This document shows positions 6,501 through 9,305 of a stretch of 9,305 nucleotides of DNA, piece by piece; position 1 is the first letter of the stretch, and every line of letters starts with the position of its first letter. Source of the stretch: Methanolinea sp. UBA477 (GTDB lineage: Archaea; Halobacteriota; Methanomicrobia; Methanomicrobiales; Methanospirillaceae); NCBI GenBank assembly GCA_002509485.1, contig DAWO01000078.1, positions 1 through 9,305 on the forward strand, given 5' to 3'. Below the pieces are notes generated by a model. It was not told where the DNA came from and ran no database searches. It was given only the letters and a program-made list of their open reading frames with translations. Made by a program: the position numbers and the translations under genes.

Positions 6501-6653
6501 ATGATGTCTCAGGATAAGGGTACGGGGTCGCTTTTCGAGAATGAATCGGAAGCAGAGTATCTGGAGCGGAAAATGAAGGAATATCTCGCCACGCGCGAGC
6601 GGAATCTTCGCAAGACACACTTCGATTACAGCAGGAGAAGACAGTCCCAATAA
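6501..6653 (+). CDS. Small charged protein (50 residues), unknown
   Basis: This short gene starts with two consecutive ATG codons at 6501 and 6504 and ends at TAA 6651-6653. The product is almost entirely charged and polar, with a likely amphipathic helix ESEAEYLERKMKEYLATRE (15-33) followed by a very basic tail (SRRRQSQ). It has no membrane segment. The TATA-like box 30 bases upstream, GC-ending codons (GAG, CTG, CGC, TTC) and good helix pattern support translation. The antisense strand also has open frames, but their translations look random. A small nucleic-acid- or protein-binding helix is a guess only. Confidence 0.5.
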   Translation: MMSQDKGTGSLFENESEAEYLERKMKEYLATRERNLRKTHFDYSRRRQSQ

Positions 6654-6946
6654 GAACCCCAATACGGCAAAAATATCTTTTTTCCAAAAACAGGTGCCCC
6701 ACCCGGAGGCATCCATGAATCTTTTTCTTCTTCGCAAGAATGCCCCTGTTTCTTCCGGAAAACGGCATCTATGAGGCGTTTTATGAGCGGGTGGATGTAC
6801 GTCTCCTCTCTCCTCCCGAATTTGAGGACGACCAGGAACCCGCAGATAACGGCGCCTGCGACAAACAGGAAGAAAAGAGCGCGAATTGTGGGGTCCGCAC
6901 CTGAAAGGTCGACGATATGGTCCGCATCATCCGGAGACATCGTCAT
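6626..6946 (-). CDS. Small single-helix membrane protein, unknown
   Basis: This 106-residue frame begins at an ATG with a TATA-like CTTAAAAG about 32 bases upstream, which predicts a leaderless message. An acidic start (SPDDADHIVDLSGAD) precedes one hydrophobic helix at about 22-42. A basic stretch (KFGRREE) and an amphipathic segment (YIHPLIKRLIDAVFRKK, 50-66) follow. The first 68 residues look like a real membrane protein with its C-terminus inside. The remainder is odd, runs through the A/T-rich element at 6669-6683, and overlaps the end of the + strand gene by 28 bases. The true end may therefore differ, through a frameshift or decay. I do not recognise the family. Confidence 0.45.
   Translation of the reverse strand: MTMSPDDADHIVDLSGADPTIRALFFLFVAGAVICGFLVVLKFGRREETYIHPLIKRLIDAVFRKKQGHSCEEEKDSWMPPGGAPVFGKKIFLPYWGSYWDCLLLL
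6669..6683. terminator. Bidirectional A/T run after the 50-residue gene
   Basis: AAAAATATCTTTTTT lies 16 bases after the stop of the + strand 50-residue gene and gives a T run on both strands. It could end transcripts from either side. The minus-strand frame at 6626-6946 reads through it, which weakens confidence in that gene's last 20 residues. Confidence 0.4.
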
Positions 6947-6974
6947 GTAAAGAGGACGGGAAAGCGGAAATACT

Positions 6975-6982
6975 CTTTTAAG
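6975..6982 (-). promoter_or_regulatory. TATA-like box for the minus-strand membrane protein
   Basis: Read on the minus strand this is CTTAAAAG, centred about 32 bases before the ATG at 6946. The predicted transcript would have a leader of only a few bases. Confidence 0.4.
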
Positions 6983-7103
6983 ACCCTTCCTTTACCGTTT
7001 GGATGGCGAAGAGGCCGCGCTTGTGATAATCAGGAGGCCACCTCATTTTCAGGCCTGCTCTCGTAAAACGATGGCCCGGGGGCAGAGTGGCCAGCTTATC
7101 CTG

Positions 7104-7367
7104 TCAAAGGACTCTATAGACTTCAGACCCGTGACGAACCAGGAGAACCTTCATCTCCCGGATCTCGTCATCGAGTCCAAATAAAACACGGTAATCTCCG
7201 ACACGAAAAGAATAGACAGGGGGGAACAGTCCCTTCAGGGGTTTTGCATGTCTACGGGGATCTTCTGCAACCGACGCGATCTTATTTGAAATGCGCCGTA
7301 CCATGCTTGACGAAAGGCTATCGGGGTCTTTATCCGCGATCGGAGAAAAAACGACGGAATATATCAT
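7104..7367 (-). CDS. RelE/ParE-family toxin
   Basis: This 87-residue protein is a toxin of the RelE/ParE superfamily, most likely a ribosome-dependent mRNA interferase of the RelE type. It shows the family layout: an N-terminal strand and helix (MIYSVVFSPIADKD), the helical KIASVAEDPRRHAKPLKG (29-46), and the core YSFRVGDYRVLFGLDD. It ends with the strand MKVLLVRHGSEVYRVL; the RHGSEVYR ending is characteristic of the family. Length is normal. The start ATG overlaps the stop of the upstream antitoxin frame by one base (TAATG), the usual arrangement for coupled toxin-antitoxin genes. The toxin frame itself is undamaged. Without a working antitoxin it would be expected to be harmful, so either the antitoxin is made after all or this toxin is weak. 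Confidence 0.85.
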   Translation of the reverse strand: MIYSVVFSPIADKDPDSLSSSMVRRISNKIASVAEDPRRHAKPLKGLFPPVYSFRVGDYRVLFGLDDEIREMKVLLVRHGSEVYRVL

Positions 7368-7556
7368 TATTCCAATTCATGTCGGCGCTTTACCTCTTCC
7401 AGAGGAATGACCTTTCCTGCAGAAACCTGTCTTCTGGCCTGCATCAGGTCCTTCAGGGTATCAGAAGAGAGTGCGTGGATCTCCTCCTCTGTATCTCTTA
7501 TCTTCTCCGGAGGAATGTGATTACAAGTATCCTTCCATTGAAATAAATCCTCTCAT
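7367..7556 (-). pseudogene. RelB-like antitoxin frame, apparently frameshifted near its start
   Basis: Directly before the toxin a frame reads KIRDTEEEIHALSS...LKDLMQARR...GKVIPLEEVKRRHELE and stops at TAA sharing one base with the toxin ATG. The acidic helix and the final GKVIPLEEV.RRH pattern match archaeal RelB-type antitoxins. The frame has no ATG, GTG or TTG before residue LM near its middle. It is open back to a TGA at 7555-7553. Two ATGs at 7556 and 7538 lie in the neighbouring frame and reach a stop at 7523-7521. Removing the single T at 7523 would join them to the antitoxin, giving MEGYLNHIPPEK and onward, with GAGG placed before the second ATG. A real single-base insertion, a sequencing error, or an unusual start codon would each explain this. 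Confidence 0.55.
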
Positions 7557-7558
7557 AC

Positions 7559-7576
7559 CTGCCGATGGGCCGGCAG
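7559..7576 (-). promoter_or_regulatory. Hairpin/palindrome next to the antitoxin start
   Basis: CTGCCG (7559-7564) pairs with CGGCAG (7571-7576) across six bases, ending two bases from the first antitoxin ATG at 7556. A second small dyad, GAGAT-ATC-ATCTC, lies at 7600-7612. Toxin-antitoxin operons usually repress themselves through palindromes at this position; that role is inferred here. Confidence 0.35.
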
Positions 7577-7683
7577 ATTTCAGTAATTCCCGCCGGTTTG
7601 AGATATCATCTCCGTGAGTATGGGATATTCACCCTCGGCGTACATGAGAGCCGTGATCCATGGAGGGCCTGATCAATCCACAG

Positions 7684-7699
7684 TGACCGGACCCGGTCA
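7684..7699. promoter_or_regulatory. 16-base palindrome in the intergenic region
   Basis: TGACCGG and CCGGTCA flank two bases, making a perfect 7+7 palindrome in a region (7577-7860) with no convincing gene. The rest of this region holds an AT-rich half (from about 7780) with GGATATATCC (7781-7790) and a TATAGA/TCTATA inverted pair. The palindrome is a candidate operator for either the toxin-antitoxin operon or the gene at 7875. Confidence 0.35.
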
Positions 7700-7832
7700 T
7701 ATTCCGGCCAGTATACACTTTATCTGCAATTTTTGGACGAAAAAATTGGTGTCCGGTCCGGGATTTCGGGCGATTCATTCGGATATATCCCGATATAGAA
7801 ATTATATTGTCCTCTATATTCTAAAACAACAA

Positions 7833-7840
7833 AAATATTA
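7833..7840 (+). promoter_or_regulatory. TATA-like box for the PH-like protein gene
   Basis: AAATATTA is centred about 38 bases before the GTG at 7875. It predicts a leader of roughly 10 bases with no Shine-Dalgarno sequence. Confidence 0.45.
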
Positions 7841-7874
7841 TAGTGACTTTTTCTATTGATTGAATTGATCTATC

Positions 7875-8252
7875 GTGGACCCGTATGCCGACAAAACACC
7901 CGAAAAGAAGGCATCAAGACCGGCCGGTTTGAAGATCGGTAAGTTCCTGGAGCCGGATGAAGAAGTCACCTACTCGACGAGGGGGACATTGTATGTCGAC
8001 GGCGACGATGGCCTGAGAGGATACGTAACCGACAGGCGTGTTATTTTCTATGCCGGAAAGGGCTTTCTCTCAAGACCAAGCCGGCTCTACGAAATCTCTC
8101 TCAAACGGATCTATTCGTACAATATCATCGAGGTGGGACTGCTCATAAAAAAGATGCATCTTCAACTGAACGATCTCAAGATCTCGGGAGACGTGGCAGA
8201 TATTTCAGGCCTGTTCGAGGCGATCCAGACGGCAAAACAGTCCTCGGAATGA
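7875..8252 (+). CDS. Small PH-like (bacterial-type PH) domain protein
   Basis: This 125-residue soluble protein has no signal peptide or membrane helix. Residues 18-121 match the pattern of bacterial/archaeal PH-like domains: an opening FLEPDEEV, then a GYVTDRRVIFYAG strand (the usual TdkRli.y motif, 49-61), an ISLKRIYSYNI strand, GLLIKKMHLQL, and a final helix DISGLFEAIQTAKQ. Proteins of this group are small, often single-domain, and mostly of unknown function. The start is GTG; the nearby ATG at 7885 is out of frame. Codon use is GC-ending in part but with more AT codons than the left cluster. It appears to be a single-gene unit with its own promoter. Confidence 0.72.
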   Translation: MDPYADKTPEKKASRPAGLKIGKFLEPDEEVTYSTRGTLYVDGDDGLRGYVTDRRVIFYAGKGFLSRPSRLYEISLKRIYSYNIIEVGLLIKKMHLQLNDLKISGDVADISGLFEAIQTAKQSSE

Positions 8253-8441
8253 GGCAAGGGTGGAACATCTCATTTTCGATGGTGCAGGACAGCCCGATAG
8301 TGGTATTCGTATCAATGATCAGGTCCGCGGAGGTCATGGGGGACACCGCGATACCCGGCCTGGTCGTTGGTGTTGAGAAGCGGACCCCTCGGTCTGCACG
8401 TTCTCATCTGCATGGATCTTTCCGGCACGGAGATCCCGAAT
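8253..8441. other. Stretch with competing open frames, no convincing gene
   Basis: A + strand frame from ATG 8249 to 8452 overlaps the previous stop by four bases (ATGA) and could be a coupled 67-residue gene (VQDSPIVVFVSMI..., ending in a basic, low-complexity tail). On the minus strand a frame open over about 70 codons reads RPGIAVSPMTSADLIIDTN and beyond, which looks equally protein-like but has no obvious start. I recognise neither. The stretch may be remains of a gene. I do not call a coding region here. Confidence 0.35.
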
Positions 8442-8443
8442 TC

Positions 8444-8470
8444 TCTATATAATATATATCGCTATATAGA
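8444..8470. repeat. AT-rich inverted repeat before the small membrane-protein gene
   Basis: TCTATATA (8444-8451) and TATATAGA (8463-8470) face each other across eleven bases, just upstream of the TATA box at 8482. Similar TATAGA/TCTATA pairs occur near 7793-7820 and 8961-9020. They may be regulatory sites or simply reflect the AT-rich promoters of this genome. Confidence 0.35.
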
Positions 8471-8481
8471 ATAAATCGCCA

Positions 8482-8491
8482 AAATATATAT
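8482..8491 (+). promoter_or_regulatory. TATA box for the gene at 8523
   Basis: AAATATATAT is centred about 37 bases before the ATG at 8523, predicting a start of transcription near 8511 and a leader of about 12 bases. Confidence 0.5.
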
Positions 8492-8522
8492 GGGTTCATC
8501 ACCACCAGTATGATCGGTCATC

Positions 8523-8852
8523 ATGCGGAAGTACGACTCTTCGGGCACGAATGTGAACCACCCTATCTCCGAGAGAGCGGACAGCAATGATGCCACCGAA
8601 TGCAAAACGAAACTCAAAAATCTTCAAATATGTACCACCATTCCATGCGACCGTGCCGGGCCTGATCTAAAGGTAGTGGGGCCCCTCGCCGGGAGCATGC
8701 TTCTTTTTCTCCTGACCTGCAGCAGCGTCAGTGCATATTGTATGTCGGCACAGATACTCTATTTCACAATCGGCCTCTCGTTTCTCCTGCCCGCATACGT
8801 GACATACGTAGCGGTGCGGTGCCGGCACTGCCCTGATACTCTTTTTGACTGA
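8523..8852 (+). CDS. Small cysteine-rich membrane protein, unknown
   Basis: This 109-residue protein has a polar N-terminal half (1-48) and two predicted membrane helices, about 50-70 (VVGPLAGSMLLFLLTCSSVSA) and 76-98. It ends in a short tail with a CRHC pair (100-103). Seven cysteines are present, which is many for this length; the last two are in CxxC spacing and could bind metal or form a disulfide. The start at 8523 has a well-placed TATA box. Another ATG at 8510 is out of frame and stops after 26 codons. The N-terminal half has mixed codon use and might not be translated, but the helical half looks real. I do not recognise a family. Confidence 0.5.
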   Translation: MRKYDSSGTNVNHPISERADSNDATECKTKLKNLQICTTIPCDRAGPDLKVVGPLAGSMLLFLLTCSSVSAYCMSAQILYFTIGLSFLLPAYVTYVAVRCRHCPDTLFD

Positions 8853-8931
8853 CTTGAAAAGAAGACGTTACATGCCAGCGCACGTCCAGCAAACCTCAAG
8901 ACTCACATTCACACATGCCAATCTTTTCATA

Positions 8932-8959
8932 CCGGGCGGACCCCCGTCCGGGGGCCCGG
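8932..8959. other. Strong GC-rich hairpin upstream of the pilin promoter
   Basis: CCCCCG (8941-8946) pairs with CGGGGG (8949-8954) around two bases, and the outer CCGGGC (8932-8937) can pair with GCCCGG (8954-8959), sharing one base. This makes a long GC stem with a small bulge in a region that is otherwise AT-rich. It lies 80 bases after the preceding gene and just before the next promoter. No T run follows at once, so it is not a standard terminator; it could be an RNA end or insulator structure, or a binding site. Confidence 0.45.
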
Positions 8960-9010
8960 ACTATATACACTCTATAGTGATATGGTGTCTATCTATTGAT
9001 AATTAGGAAC

Positions 9011-9020
9011 GAATATATAG
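9011..9020 (+). promoter_or_regulatory. TATA box of the pilin gene
   Basis: GAATATATAG lies in an AT-rich stretch and is the nearest good TATA box before the pilin start. Transcription starting near 9042 would give a leader of about 138 bases, much longer than for the other genes in this window. Confidence 0.5.
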
Positions 9021-9023
9021 AAG

Positions 9024-9053
9024 GAACGCGACTCTACATGTGGTGAACGCGAC
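9024..9053. repeat. Direct repeat GAACGCGAC spanning the predicted pilin transcription start
   Basis: The nine bases GAACGCGAC occur at 9024-9032 and again at 9045-9053, 21 bases apart start to start, which is two turns of the helix. The second copy sits at the predicted start of transcription. A regulator bound to both copies on one face of the DNA could block or tune the promoter. Confidence 0.45.
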
Positions 9054-9179
9054 AAACCTGTGGGGATGGATGAACGTCACCGATGCACACTATCAACTCC
9101 GAAAATCCACAAATCCACAAACCCAAAAAAAGCCAAACAAATCCAAAAAGCCAGTAAAAAACAAAACAGGTGAATTTGC
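9054..9179 (+). other. Long G-poor leader of the pilin gene, with possible leader peptide
   Basis: From about 9095 to 9168 the + strand is almost entirely A and C with few G or T, including AAATCCAC repeats, and should be unstructured in RNA. A 37-codon frame from ATG 9070 ends in TGA at 9181-9183, overlapping the pilin start as GTGA. A second, 35-codon frame from ATG 9066 ends at 9173. Both would give very lysine-rich peptides. An open leader feeding ribosomes to the pilin is plausible; translation of either frame is unproven. AGGTGA at 9169-9174 is a good Shine-Dalgarno match for the pilin. Confidence 0.4.
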
Positions 9180-9305
9180 GTGAAATCGATCAAGAACATG
9201 ATAAAGGACGAGAGCGGTGTGTCGCCGATTGTGGCGACCCTCGTGCTCATCGTGGTCGCCGTCGTCGGGGCGGTGGCCGTCGGTACCATCGTGGGTACCT
9301 TCAGC
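9180..9305 (+). CDS. Archaeal type IV pilin N-terminal domain protein (partial, 5' end)
   Basis: The first 42 codons are present; the gene runs off the window. It starts at GTG 9180 with the Shine-Dalgarno match AGGTGA six bases before. The product has a short basic leader (MKSIKNMIKDES) followed by GVSPIVATLVLIVVAVVGAV, the hallmark of the archaeal type IV pilin N-terminal domain (formerly DUF1628). It has a class III signal peptide, probably cleaved before GVSPIV by a prepilin peptidase of the PibD/EppA kind. The hydrophobic helix would pack in a pilus core or anchor the protein. Codon use is strongly GC-ending (GTC, CTC, ATC), like the left cluster. It may be a simple pilin or a larger surface protein using a pilin-type anchor; the missing part decides. 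It is a natural substrate for F-domain machinery, but a link to this cluster is inferred. Confidence 0.9.
   Translation, partial: MKSIKNMIKDESGVSPIVATLVLIVVAVVGAVAVGTIVGTFS

Noticed and set aside
6999..7184. 61-codon + strand frame
   Set aside because: No promoter or ribosome site, low-quality translation, and antisense to the end of the toxin gene.
7614..7859. 81-codon + strand frame
   Set aside because: Random-looking composition, and it runs through the AT-rich promoter of the gene at 7875.
1..9069. CTGTGGGGATG at 1-11 repeated at 9059-9069, with TTGCGTGAAA also near both ends
   Set aside because: Eleven- and ten-base matches at different spacings look like chance; there is no sign of attachment sites or a bounded element.
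9077..9289. Minus-strand 70-codon frame
   Set aside because: It is the reverse of the pilin N-terminus and its A-rich leader.

Overview
The window looks like a piece of a euryarchaeal genome, most likely a methanogen of the Methanomicrobiales type. The evidence is an archaeal type IV pilin N-terminus, TadC/ArlJ-type platform proteins, PEGA-domain surface protein, a KaiC/RAD55-like protein, TATA boxes about 30-38 bases before start codons with very short predicted leaders, and GTG starts. Coding regions are GC-rich with GC-ending codons, and intergenic regions are strikingly AT-rich. The genus is inference; no rRNA or other marker gene is present.

Left part (127-4141, + strand) is one tight cluster behind a strong TATA box. 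It holds two type II secretion F-domain membrane proteins (4-base overlap), a secreted protein with three PEGA domains (2-base gap) and a lipoprotein (3-base gap). The second F-domain protein carries an extra Ig-like domain predicted to lie outside the cell. A 17-residue motif recurs in its first outer loop and at the extreme C-terminus of the PEGA protein. This suggests the four products form a surface assembly or export machine of the archaeal pilus/Tad class, with the PEGA protein and lipoprotein as outer-face partners. No motor ATPase is seen; it may lie upstream of the window.

Middle part (4142-7560) is looser: about 0.9 kb with only a weak ORF, then a minus-strand RAD55/KaiC-like protein with a broken Walker A motif, divergent from a four-helix membrane protein. 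Next come a 50-residue charged protein, a small one-helix membrane protein on the minus strand, and a RelE/ParE-type toxin whose upstream antitoxin frame has no usable start and appears frameshifted.

Right part (7560-9305) has a small PH-like domain protein, a 0.25-kb stretch without a convincing gene, a small two-helix cysteine-rich membrane protein, a GC-rich hairpin, and then a promoter with a direct repeat and a long G-poor leader. The leader runs into the first 42 codons of a type IV pilin or pilin-anchored protein cut by the window edge. The pilin is a plausible substrate for the machine encoded at the left, but the 5 kb separating them makes this link an inference. No rRNA, tRNA, CRISPR array or insertion sequence was recognised.
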